Assembly: GCA_014529385.2 (NCBI GenBank)
Contig: CM043943.1
Coordinates: forward strand, 159,048,247-159,112,246
Length of the DNA: 64,000 nucleotides
Direction: 5' to 3'
From: Adiantum capillus-veneris
Taxonomy: Eukaryota; Streptophyta; Polypodiopsida; Polypodiales; Pteridaceae
Positions 43,836-55,600 of the stretch are shown here, piece by piece. The notes below the pieces were generated by a model that searched no databases, was not told the origin of the DNA, and was given only the letters and a program-made list of their open reading frames with translations. Position 1 is the first letter of the stretch. The number at the start of each line of letters is the position of its first letter. The position numbers and the translations under genes are program-made.

Positions 43836-46800
43836 TTGCTAAGTTTGATGAATTTAAGATCAGGAAGACACATTTTTATAGACCAAAAGGTGGCAGGTGA
43901 TCAAGGTAACTTAGTGTCCACCGAGGAGAGTGTAACTCACGCAAGGCTAGATCCACTAGCACCAATTATTGAGGTGGGTAATGATACTGACACTTCATTC
44001 AATAAGTCCTCCATGATGGATAGTCAACAGCCAGGAGGTTTCTCCAATGAAGGATCAATGCCAGGAGGAAGAACTTCCTTAAATCCTTTGAACGATTCCA
44101 AGTTCACTATAATCTTCTTAGAAGGAACAAACTCAAGGGGAGCCCTAGTTTATTCTGACTATCGAGGACGCAAGTGTATTTGTATTGAAGAAAGACCTGC
44201 TCAGAGACTGGAGATAATTCGAGTCTATGATGATGGAGATAGATTCTGAGACAAAAAGGGGAACCACTATCTGATAGTTAGTAACCCTTAGGATTACAAT
44301 AGATATGGAGATAACGTGGCAAAAGGAAAAATGGTTTCAAAAACTCAAGAACCGCCTCCAAACATTGATCGACCTGGAGCGCTTTTTATGTATGATAAGA
44401 AAACAACCAGGGTCTCAACCTATAAGGAGAATGTGGGAATTTACAAGCATGAGAGCGAGGGAATAGTCTCTTACTTCCGATGCAAAGAACCCTACCCAAA
44501 CAAATTAAGCAAAGACAAGGTTCTTTACTTATTCTCTTATGAAATTGCTATGGACAAGGATATTGTTTTTGTTGATAGGTACGTGTGAGAATACAAACGT
44601 ATTCTCCCAGAGGAGGTAGAAAAGACAACAATTCCAGAAGCATCAACATATGCCCCAGAAGAAGTGCCAAGAGCTACCTACAACCTTGGCAAGTCGACAA
44701 ATCCATTTTCAGATGAGTACGACGCGACTTCACATTCTACCCAACAACAGACGTTCAACTACCAAAACCAACCAGCAACTCAACCATTGCAGGCATGGCT
44801 TAGACAACTCAACCATCATTGCAGGCATGGCTTAGACAAAGTGCAACAATAGAACAAGACCAAAATCAAGATGGTTATCAAGTTGCACGAGGGCTAAGGG
44901 ATTTACAAGAACCACCACTCTATTCACGGTATCAAGGCGAGAGTAATCCAAAAACTCAAGGTTCAACAGAGCATGGAAGACCACCCCATAGAGCAATTTC
45001 AAAGAGATGAACCATATCTTGCAAGAACCATTAGAAATTATGGCTTAGGAGCACCGTTGGGAGAGGAACTTGCCCACTACCGAAGGCCAGAGGAGGTATA
45101 TAGATTGGGACGAGGAGATCCAATGATGAGATTTGTAGACCATCGTAGAATTAGACCTTCTCAAGTGTAAAAATGGGTAAACAAGAAATACATGGGAAAC
45201 AGAGATCCTAGGGATCATGTAGTAGCCTTTGTGCGTGTAATTAGAGTAGAAGAGGTATTAGACTTCCCTACCCAACTTGCAGGGTTTGGAATAACCCTAG
45301 AGGAGGATGCAGCCACTTGGTTTGACTCTGTGGAGCGTAGACTTTGAGTCTATGGAGGAGGTGTTTGACGAGTTTATTGAGGAATTCTCACAAAGGGGGA
45401 TAGCTCATAATACAGTCTTACAAATCCATAAATTCAAACAGAAAGAAGGAGAGTCTGTGCGAAAGGCAACCCTACGACTAAAAAGATATGTTAAGTTCTA
45501 CCCTGTGGAAGAACTGCCAACTTAGTCCAGACTTATGTTTATATTTATCCAAGGACTGAGGAATGCAGATCTCCAAAAGGACTTACATATGAAGAGGAGC
45601 ACGACGTTAAATGAGTTAACTAAGGAGGCTCTTTACCTTGTAGACAATTGTGCGGTCTACAAGGAGGGTGAATTCAAGGATCTTGACGATGATTCATCCT
45701 CACAACAAAGTGGAAGCAAGTCCGCTAAGACGGCACCGAAAGGAGAAGTAGTTGTAAGCCAGGAGCAGCTTGTAGAGGAAGTGCTAAAAAAGATTAACAT
45801 GTACGCCAAACCTCAGGCTAAACAGCCAAAGTGGTGTGCTATTGAACAAAAATGGACAAACCATGGGATGGAGGAATGTTATTATAACAAGGGGTATGTG
45901 AGAGAACGACCTTACGCTCCCGAGGCTCAGGTAGCATCTCCTCAACTTTCATTGATGCCTAGATATCAAGCAGGCAACCTACCAGGACCTGTAGGTGTAG
46001 AAAGACCACAACCAGTGTTGGGGAAGCAACCACCCCTACCAGAATTACGGCCAGTAGGCATAAGATACACACCAACAGTCCGAACCAAAAGAGAAGGATT
46101 TGGTGCCTATGCATACATATTAAGAAGATTCCAATGGATATGCTGCAAATCCTGTCTATTATCCATCGGAAGAACCCTCAACGCCAAAACCATGGAGCAT
46201 GATAGGAAGTGCATGACCACCAACAGCTGCACAGGTAGCAGGAGAAGGAAGATATAGCTTGGATGAACGAACATTGTTGTTCATAGCCAACGGAGGTATG
46301 GGCGGGCAGAGACATGCATACCAACAAAGAGGAGCTCAAGGAGCACCTCAACAGCCTAAGGGACCCTGATACAAGTGTGGTGGAGACCATTGGCTAAGAG
46401 ACTGCCCTCATGATGAAATCATTAGAATCAACGCATATTGCACCGAGTGTGTAGCACTTGGAAAGCTAGAAAGGCGCATATGAAAGCCAGGAGAGAACGA
46501 GAGCAAACGGCTCTATCCGAGGAGTTGAAACACACAAATGATAGATTAGAGCGGCTAGAGGATCTAGCTAGCCTAAGCTCACACACTGCGGCAACCATAG
46601 CACCCAAGGAAATAGCAGAACCCAAAAGTGCAGGATCAGAAGGATCAATGTTGGCAGAAAAGGTAAATGAGCAGTTAGATGCACTTTTAAAAGCTTACGA
46701 AGCTAGACTCAAAAACAACCAAACCCAAGAGCAAAGATGGATGACTTATCCATATGCTGAAATAGAAAAACAGAGGTTGGAAATGTGTCGAAAGATGATT

Positions 46801-47585
46801 GAAACATCTCAATCCCTGATAGAAAATCCGCTTGGTAAACCTGCAAGTTGGCATGAAGTACCAGCTTCAACCCCTATCAAACCAACTTTAGAAGAACAAG
46901 TAGAAACAAAGGAAAGACTCACAAATGCCTCTGAGTCTAGGGGAGAGCCTATCATAGTGCCAAATACAAGAGATGAGACAGTGAGGGGTTCCAACCTAAA
47001 ACATTGGTAGAAATGGGTAGGGATTGTAACGGTGTAGATGACCTGTGGAAGCAAATCCGTGATGCCAACGAAGCTAACAGGGTGAGTTACCACATGAATA
47101 GCACGAGAAAAGAGAAAAATAAGATCTTACCTCCTATTGAAGAATTTGAGGCAAGATCACAAATGAACTTTGATATGCATTCACAAGGGAGAGACCAGGG
47201 ATCAATTAGTTCAGGGCACAGCCAGCCAGACTCGCTAAAAACTCTACCCTCTTACCTAGGAGAGTTTGAAGCCAAGTCTGAGGTGAGAGCAATCCCATCT
47301 CAAAGACTTGCTTCTAACAGAGTGATGGATTCACAAGGGTTGATTGACTTGGTGTCCACCCCTGTGGCATGTACAATCACATTAGCCGAACTCTTGAGGT
47401 TACCACCAAACATGTGGACCACCGTAGGCAAATGCTTAGAAAATTTTGGAGTGAAAGATCCCACCTCGAAGCTTCAAGAAGGGATCAGAGAATTAGACAA
47501 GCCTCAGCTAAACACTAGGCAGGTACCTTTAAACAAGGTTGGAGAATATTGCGAGGGACAAGATGGAAACACCACGATACAGTAG
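43836..47585 (+). pseudogene. Element D gag, multiply broken
   Basis: N-terminal part with TNSRGALVYSDYRGRKC and IIRVYDDGDRF; stops at 44,247, 44,289, 44,586 and 45,168. Capsid at about 45,171-45,640: KWVNKKYMGNRDPRDHVVAF, AGFGITLEEDAATWFDSVE, a frame change, KFKQKEGESVRKATLRLKR, FIQGLRNADLQKDL. Then KWCAIEQKWTNHGMEECYY. A zinc knuckle follows at about 46,368 (YKCGGDHWLRDC) whose first Cys codon is TGA. A coiled coil (46,438-47,010; WKARKAHMKARREREQ, MLAEKVNEQLDALLKAYE) and a linker to 47,585 complete it. The spacing and order match element 1 and, for the coiled coil, element G. Confidence 0.85.
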
Positions 47586-48148
47586 AATTCCAAGGAGTAA
47601 ATTTCCAAAGCTATTCTAGACAGTGGAGCAGGAGTCGCTATTGCCACTAAGGAAATCTGGAAAAAATGGGGAAAACCGGCTTTGAGAGCTACCAAAATGA
47701 AATTGCAATTGGCAGATGGGTTCATGGAAAAGCCTTTAGGACTCTTAGAAAAAGTAATTTTCACCTCGTGCAGAATCGAGTATGAGCATACATTTGCAAT
47801 ACTCGATTTCGACAAAAGAATAATTACGAGATCATCTTGGGAAGACCATTCATGAGACAATTAAATATGGTCCAGGATTGCGGTTACGACCACATATACC
47901 TCAGACATGGCGAGACAACAACCAAACTACACCTGAAATACCATAGTTACAAAGATGTGAACCAGACACCGGTGGAAGAGTTTGATTCAGCTACATTGGT
48001 AGGGTCCGAACTCCCCGCATGGTTAGGGCAAAAGAAAGCGCTATGGATGTGCGGAGCTTCACATTGTGGGAGCTTAAAAAGAGAGGAATGCGTCTTAGAG
48101 AGAGCGATTGAGATTATATTCCGGAACCTTTTCTTGAAGATGCCTTAG
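47586..48148 (+). pseudogene. Element D protease
   Basis: Two in-frame stops (TAG 47,583, TAA near 47,598) precede the retropepsin strand AILDSGAGVAIATKEIW, with the D-S-G triplet at 47,619-47,627. Then come LQLADGFMEKPLGLL and FAILDFDKR. A frameshift near 47,820 separates this from the second part, YEIILGRPFMRQLNMVQD. The LGRPF flap and strand match the F protease (LGRPFMREAQMVHD), supporting a close relationship. A linker of unknown content (48,178-48,958: DSSSQRGEKTVNIKFYDFVN, Lys/Glu-rich) leads to RT. Confidence 0.82.
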
Positions 48149-48958
48149 AACCTCTGGAATGGGAACACATACTAGCAATGTTGGATGTCTGTACCATTAT
48201 AGATAGTCCAACAACAAAATTTTGCGATAAGGATGGCTATGATGTGCTACCCTATTACATGGTAAGCCTTATACGAGGAGGAGATGATATTTTAGAACCA
48301 CTAGAACAAGAAGAGTTTTATAACTCCTCTGAGCATCTGGAGGTAAATAACGATGCAGATAATGAGTGTTCAGACAGCTCAAGCCAGCGTGGGGAGAAAA
48401 CAGTGAATATCAAGTTTTATGATTTTGTCAATCAGCACCCTAGACGCCAAGAACGTTATAGGAAAAAATGAGCAGAAAACAAAATGAGAAATAACCCTAT
48501 GCCCATGATAAAAGATAAAACTCACTATCTAATGCTTGTCAAAGCAGATGATTGTGTAAAAGACCAAATATCAGGGAGATTCTCAAAAGTTCAAAGGGAA
48601 CAGACGCAAGAGGAAATAAAACAAGTATGAAAAGCTAAAACAGAAACAAAATTAAAAAAATCTCAAAAATCAAAACAAGAAACAACAAAAGACCCAGAGT
48701 GGACCAAATTGGAGCGTAAAAAGAAATACCAAGAACTAAAACGGTCATTACGAGAGGTATGGACTACTGAGGGAGAAAGTGATGGTAAGGAGGAATCACA
48801 AAAAGGAAACATGAATGTACCATCACACTATCGGAAATTCACCACTTAGGACAGAAAAATCATAATGACACCACCCGTCAGGGAAAGAATAAACCAGGAA
48901 TCTTATGATGGGCCGGAAAATGCAAAACGGATAGACCTTGTTGCGCCAGGTGAAAGCC

Positions 48959-50468
48959 TCAACCGGTCTATATCGCAACTGATTTAGAGCCTGAAGAAGA
49001 AGAACAGTTAACACAACTTCTCAAGAAGTATAAAGATATGTTTGCATGGTCCTACAAAGACCTCAAAGGAGTTGATCCATCGATATGCCAACATACAATT
49101 CCTTTGAAATCAAATGCCAAACCTAGAAAACAGTGTCCTTATACATATAATGCCACATTTGCTAAACGAATCAAAGAGGAGATCGACAAGCTGATGGATG
49201 CTGAATTCATCTATGAAATCGAGCATACAGATTGGGTGTCACCCATTGTGGTTGTCCCCAAAAAGAACGGAAAGCTGCGAGTGTGTGTGAAACTCAAAAA
49301 GGTAAATGCAGCCACTATAAGGAATAATTATCCCTTGCCGATCACAGAACATGTACTTGAGAGGGTGGCCGGGAAACGGCCTTATTCCTTTCTAGATAGT
49401 TTTTCAAGGTATAACCAGCTGGCAGTTGCAATAGAGGATCAACACAAAACAGCATCTGCCACAGAATGGGGAATATATGCGTATAGAGTTATGACTTTTG
49501 GCTTAACTAATGCACCAGCTACCTTTCAGAGGTTAATGACGCATGCGTTCAAAGAATACCTGAGAATATTCTTAGAAATATATATAGATGATCTTTGTGT
49601 ACACTCTCTTCTACGAGAGGAACATAAAGACCATTTACAAAAGGTATTTGAGAAATGCAGAACATATCGAATCTGTCTTAACCCGGAAAAGTGCATTTTT
49701 ATGGTTAGGCAAGGTCGCATCTTAGGACACATTGTCTCAAGAAATGGCATAACCACTGACCTAGATAAAATCAAAGTCATAGTAGACCTGCCTAGGCCTA
49801 CTAACGCGAAACAAGTGCAATCCTTCATAGGACACTGCGGATATTATCGAAGATTCATATACATGTATGCAGTCATTGCACAACCTCTGTATCGTTTTTT
49901 AGTCAGTTTTGACTGGACTGAGGAGTGTGAAACTTCATTCCAAAAGCTTAAGAAAAACCTTGTATCAGCACCTGTACTTAAGGCACCAGATTGGGAAAAG
50001 ATATTCCATGTTCACATTGATGCATCTGCATATAAAATCGGGAGTATTGTGGCTCAACCTAGAGACAAACAATGGATTTCCCAGTTTGTTATGCAAGCCG
50101 ACAGTTAAACAGTGCAGAAAAGAACTACACAACCACTATTACACAGGGGTTAGGAATGATTTATGTTGTAAAAAAATTTCGACATTATTTGCTCGCAAAC
50201 AAATTTGTGTTCTTCACAGATCATCAAGTTCTTTTGTATTTGGTAAATAAACCATGCAATACTGGGAGAATTTTACGCTGGTTTATTATATTGCTAGAGT
50301 TTTATTTCATAGTGGTGGTCAAAAAGGGTAAAACACATCTACGGGTGGATCATCTTTCAAGGCTACAAAACGGGGAAGCTCCTGAAGGAGTAGATGATGA
50401 CATACCTGACGCTTATCTTTTCAATATTGAAATGATACCCAAATGGTCTCAGGAAATTGGTAGCATCC
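48959..50468 (+). pseudogene. Element D reverse transcriptase and RNase H
   Basis: Starts upstream of the ATG at 49038, with VYIATDLEPEEEEQLTQLL and then MFAWSYKDLKGVDPSICQH. RT motifs: [53 protein letters not shown], and catalytic EIYIDDLCVHS near 49,580. GRILGHIVSRNGI and FIGHCGYYRRFI follow. RNase H begins HVHIDASAYKIGSIVAQ. A shift near 50,070 continues as CYASRQLNSAEKNYTTT, FFTDHQVLLYLVNKP and THLRVDHLSRLQNG. The 24-base interval up to the F insertion codes for EIGSI, and the reading resumes after F at 59,215. Confidence 0.92.
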
Positions 50469-50719
50469 TGTGCGCTCCTTGCCGCACTGTCGAAGCAAGG
50501 GACTTGCCAATACACCGTATGCGAGCCACAAACGGCTCCAAGCACACAACAAGCCTAAACTAGCAAGGTCAAGAAAACAAAGGGTGTGTCACTCACCGCT
50601 CTACGCTCGCCTTTGTGGTGGATTCCTCGCCGCGATGAAGAAGAAGCTGCAGTCGTGCCGCGCTCAACCGCTTCGTCGCCGTCGTGCCTTCGTAATGCTC
50701 AATCGCACACACACTCTCC

Positions 50720-50755
<36 letters not shown>

Positions 50756-51041
50756 AGGAGGTGAAGAAGAAGAAGATGGAGATGGAGCAAGAGCACTCTT
50801 CAATTGCACAAATGAGAGAATGAGTAAAAATTAGGTTTAGTTGGCTTTTATAGGAGCTCACCCCATTCACACTTGGGCGCCCATGCTTAGCCAACTAATC
50901 CCTTGAATGTCCAAGTTAAAGTGCGCCTCTCATCGGCGATCACTCTACCTTTCCCTATTGGTCCGACAAGCCCGGTACCTGACTCTAAATAATACAACGT
51001 TTATAGATCATAGGGTGTCCGTGTGCCGTGAGGGTTAACAT
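50469..51041 (-). repeat. Element F 3' LTR (573 bp)
   Basis: Plus strand TGTGCGCTCC...GAGGGTTAACA. A minus-strand TATAAAAG box is at 50,845-50,852. It contains a (CT)n(CA)n microsatellite near 50,717-50,756. The short open frames inside are repeated in the other LTR and are not genes. Confidence 0.96.
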
Positions 51042-51054
51042 GCCCCCCTTCCTG
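51042..51054 (-). promoter_or_regulatory. Polypurine tract of element F, adjacent to the LTR
   Basis: Minus strand AGGAAGGGGGGCA directly before the LTR start TGTTAACC. Confidence 0.85.
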
Positions 51055-52631
51055 ATGTAGATTCCGTCCTCGGAAGCTATTGAGTTGAAGCTGGTTCGTC
51101 GAGGTGGAAGAGCATTTGAGATGAATGTCCTTAGCCTTCTTCAGTCACTGCAAAATCAAACAACATTGGCACAGTAATTGCATTCTCTTAAAAAGCATAT
51201 GCAGTTTTAGGTAGACACATTGATTGGTAAAAGAATTTCAAACAATTTGTTAGCAATGAACATTAAATTGCAATGTAATCAAATGCATAAACAGATGTAA
51301 AGGCAAAAAATTAAACAAGTCTGGGGTCGCTAATTTGACGGTCGAAAAGCACTAGAGATCGAATATTAATACCATGGGTAAGCTTCTTAAATTTCTGTGG
51401 TCAATTAAGTTGTTTAATCGCAAGAGCCAAGTATTCATGTTCGAGGGCTGACTAGAGGCTATATCTAGAAAACCTTGTAGTTAAGCTACCATAAAAGGAA
51501 TTTCTCATGAAATCATCGCCTGAGTGATTACTTTTTCTTTGACCCCCCAAAGTCTTTTCACATTGATTCAATTATGAAGTGGGTGCTTATTTTGTATGCC
51601 TTGGGTTTTTTGCTTTTCAAGGAAAAGCGCCCACACTGGGAACCTCTAGGGCTCTAGTACCATAGGCTATACATGTGAGTGAAGTACCAATTTAAGCAGG
51701 GATTTCTCTTCCAGCTTAAAACTTTACATTGTGGCACTTTGATTTTTGCTTGTTCATTTTCAGCATTTAAATTTTGTAACTTTGGGGGGTCATATAACAC
51801 TGTTACCCTCCCCAGGCTCATCACATTAGTAAACTCCCTTTATAATACTTAAGCTAAAGGTCGATAGGGTTAAGCCCACTAGAAAGCCCTAGTACATTTC
51901 ATACAATGCTGCCTAAATCGGATTAAGAACCTAAGTAACCATTGCTTATTAGGAAGGCATTCCCCATGGTATTAAGAGAAGATTTCTAATACCTAGCTTG
52001 GTCAAACTACCTTAGTCGGACTGCTTGATTTTTACACCTAAACAAGTGATTATGACAAAAGATTGCATTGAATTAAATGTTTGATACTAAGCAAATGCGC
52101 TGAATATTATGCTACCAATCACAATCAAAGCAGACAATCATAGATGCAAAAAGATAAAGGCAATGCTAATGGACAAGAAACACCTGTTTGTGTTGATGGT
52201 CGCGCTTGATTTGAAGGTTCCATGAAGGTCCAAATCCTATCAATAGCAACAGGTTCCTGTACACACTATGAAACACAAACAATACCTCTAGGAGGCACAT
52301 TAGTGGAAAAAGAGAACTTCGCTAATCTCTCAACTCTAAAACAGAAACACTCCTATCGTACTAATCTTACCTTACCCTCCACACTCAAGTGATGAGGATC
52401 AAAAGGTGTTTTATGGCATAGGTTTCTGTTTCACTGTACCAGATGTGACATGTGTAGGTCTGAGTCAATGTTTTGACTTTTATTGTGCATACTCGTTTGC
52501 TAATTGCTCTTGCTCTTTTTTTTTTTTGTGAGTATAAAGCTTTATATGTACATTCCCTAAGATTGGTGATTGAGAGGTCAGGGAGAAAGGTTGAGAGGGA
52601 AACAAATGAATGATGACTGTCAGCAAACACT
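51055..52631 (-). other. Noncoding 3' region of element F
   Basis: About 1.6 kb between the ORF and the PPT without a supported coding frame. It is the place where pol would be expected and shows no trace of it. Confidence 0.8.
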
Positions 52632-52647
52632 CCCCCCTTCCTTGGGT
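52632..52647 (-). promoter_or_regulatory. Second polypurine tract of element F, right after the ORF
   Basis: Minus strand AAGGAAGGGGGGAGTG, sharing GGAAGGGGGG with the LTR-adjacent PPT 1.6 kb away. It begins a few bases after the stop codon. Confidence 0.75.
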
Positions 52648-52650
52648 AGA

Positions 52651-55600
52651 TCATACCATTTGAAATGAGCTTGTCACCCTCTGAAACCAATTGTTCCAGT
52701 TGGTAATAGGTGAGGATTTTTGCCAGTAGTTTGTTATTACCCTAGGTGCCTTGTCAAGTTGCAAGGGTGGTAAGGTACTCTCCCAAGATTGAACTTGAAG
52801 TGGTTCATTAGGTGATTCTTGAACACTGGGAGGTGTGGATTCTTTTGTAGCTTCATGGAGGTCCACTACTATAGATGGAGGCTGTGTAGAAGCTTTTACC
52901 TCTATGGATGTATTACATGAGGAGCTAGAATCTTCATGGGACTCCCCCCTTCCTGAGCTAGGTGGAACAAATCGTTCTTTCTTTGGTACCCAAACTAGCT
53001 CTAGAACGGGTGTGTAACATTCCATGATTTTTTCCTTTCCGCGATTTTCAATTTGTTTTGGAGCCACAGGATTGGGTTTACATGGGCCAGGTGACAGGTA
53101 AGAGCACAATCTACGTTTTGGCACCCAGATTTGATCATTTCCTTGATAGTAGCCTTGGGCTTCCAATAGTCGTTTAGGGATCCATTGCAACATTTTCTTA
53201 CTTTTCTTGGAGCGAGTGGTACATTTCTTACAAGGCTTCTGTTTTTTAGCACTAGATATGGTCACTAAAGAAGCTTTAGGGACCCACTTGTATGTTTTCT
53301 TCGTTACATTAGGATGAGTCTTGTCGGAAGCGATACGCATTGCTTGTAGCATATTTAAGGGTATAGGCATTTCATCCCCCTCAGGTGTTACCCAGGTCGT
53401 CCCCCTATTTCCCCAAGTGTCTATGGTTGATGCTAGGTGGACCCAATCCACATTGTCTGATTCCGTCATACCCGGTAACACATCCATGTAAGGAGAATCT
53501 TGGCCAATGTCTGTATCCTTCTTACAAGTGTAACAATATTGTAGTGGGGCCGAGTGAACTGTGGTGTCAGAGCGATGATCAATAATGGTTTTACTCCCTA
53601 AGGGGTGTACCTTACCAGTCACCAAATCCACTCTAAGGACAGAGTCTTGGAATTGCAAATAGACATGATTTTTAGACCAATCGTGAACCATTTGTGCTTC
53701 CCTCATGAATGGTCGTCCTAAAATCATTTCATATGACATAAGGTGTTTAGAGAAATCCATTACAATGAACGTATGTCGTACCTTGTGTCCTAGAACTTTG
53801 ATCTTAAGATCCTTGAGCATCCCCATAGGTTTGGCTATGGTACCATTTGCCATCTTTACCACAATGTTAGTAACACTGAGGCGGGGTTTTCCCATGGATT
53901 CCCAAAAATCTTTTGTAACGATGCTAACTCCCGCACCACCATCAAGAATTCCCTTTATAGTTAATCCCTTGGTAGTGATGGGTAGGGTCACATTAGACTC
54001 GTCGCCTTCAAAATACTGCCCTAATTCGTTAATGGGTACCTCGATCACAGACTCGTGTCCATCTAAGTCAAGTGATTGCACATGATTTTCCTCATCAATC
54101 ATAATCGAGTCAGGCCTATTTGGTTGCGCAAACTGCGGTAATCCCATTCGTAGCTCTCCGTTAAGGAATGCTCGAAGTGCAAGGAATAACTCAGGATCTC
54201 CATACAGCTTTGCTATGATCGTGGTTCGGACCTCAGAAGACATGAAGTCCACTAGTTTGGCAACATTCATTGGCGTTTTGCAGGGTGTAGGTCCTTGACT
54301 AGGAACTGGTGAGGATGGAATCTCATATTCCTCAATGGGATCAGGTATTCCTTCGTTAAACATCCTTTCCAACAAGAAGGGTGTATGCTCACTTTCTGAT
54401 GTCCCGTCCTCACTCCCTTCTTGGATGATACTAGATATGACTAATGGTCTATGGTTCATGTGGGGTGGATGAACTTGCGTGGGAAACACTGTGCCATGAA
54501 TTTTGACATGCATGGGTTCTGGTTCTAGTTTCCTTTGAGTCTCCTCCACTAAACCTCTTAGATGTTTCACCTGCTCAATCTCGTCTACTGGGTTTGGGTA
54601 CGTCCCAATCTTCTTTTTACGATTATTCCCTTTTTGCCCCTGCGGTTTATCTTGGGGGTCTTGGATTGGATTTGGAAACACTTGTGGTGTTTTCAGAGGC
54701 TCTTTATGGTTTTCTCTCATTCGGTTTTCATTAGGTTCCATGTTACGGTTTTCTTTGTCGGTCTTTCCCTTTGTGGTATTGGTTCTAGTCTCCATTGTCT
54801 CGACTGAATCTGAATCATCCTCGAGGTCATTCATATACACGGGGTCATCTCCTGTTCCTATGTTTGTTTTGGAACTTGGCTTTGAATTTTCCGTATTCTG
54901 CGACTTCTTCCTTCGTGTCTTCTTTTTCTTTGCTTGGATAACTGACGCGGTATCTCTCTCTTCGAGGATATGGCCTGGCCCTTGAAGCATGGACCATGTA
55001 ATCGCATAAGCGGGTGCAACGGGTGGTATTGGCGATGTCACACTAGCAATTTCGACAAAATTCAGGGGTGTGATTTTAGGCGCATTTGGGTTATAGGGAC
55101 ATTGGGCAATCAAGTGATCTATGCCACAACGATTACATGTGAGTATTGGCATTGCAGACGTGCTCCCTTGATTCATTTGCATCTGTGCAGCATTCTTTTG
55201 CAGCCTAATAGGGCACTCCGCTACTCGATGTGGTCCACCACACTCGTAGCATTGAAGAGGTGGCCTCCTAGCCTGGGTGTTGATATTTTGACCTCTGGAT
55301 GCGAGAGCAGCAGCTTGATAAACCGGCTTGACTTGTCCCCAACAATCTTCCATGTAGTATATAGGACATTCTTCCACTGTATCAAGTCCGTAGGCAATAC
55401 TAGTGTCTATTTCCTCCTCACAGCCATTTGCATAAGCATTTGATGGCTCGCAACCCACTTGGTTCATAGGGGCAACTCTTGGATGCGGGGGCTGCGGTCC
55501 TAGCACAGGAGGTGGTAGCGGTGTAGCTTGTACAACATTTTGAGATCTAGGGACCATGTGTTGCGGTAGTTGCTCAACAGGTGGAGTAGGCATCAATACA

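Noticed and set aside
50470-50894. Apparent genes repeated at 50.5 and 58.7 kb
   Set aside because: They lie within the two LTRs of element F and are duplicated with them. They end in microsatellite-derived SLSLSL/HTHTH.
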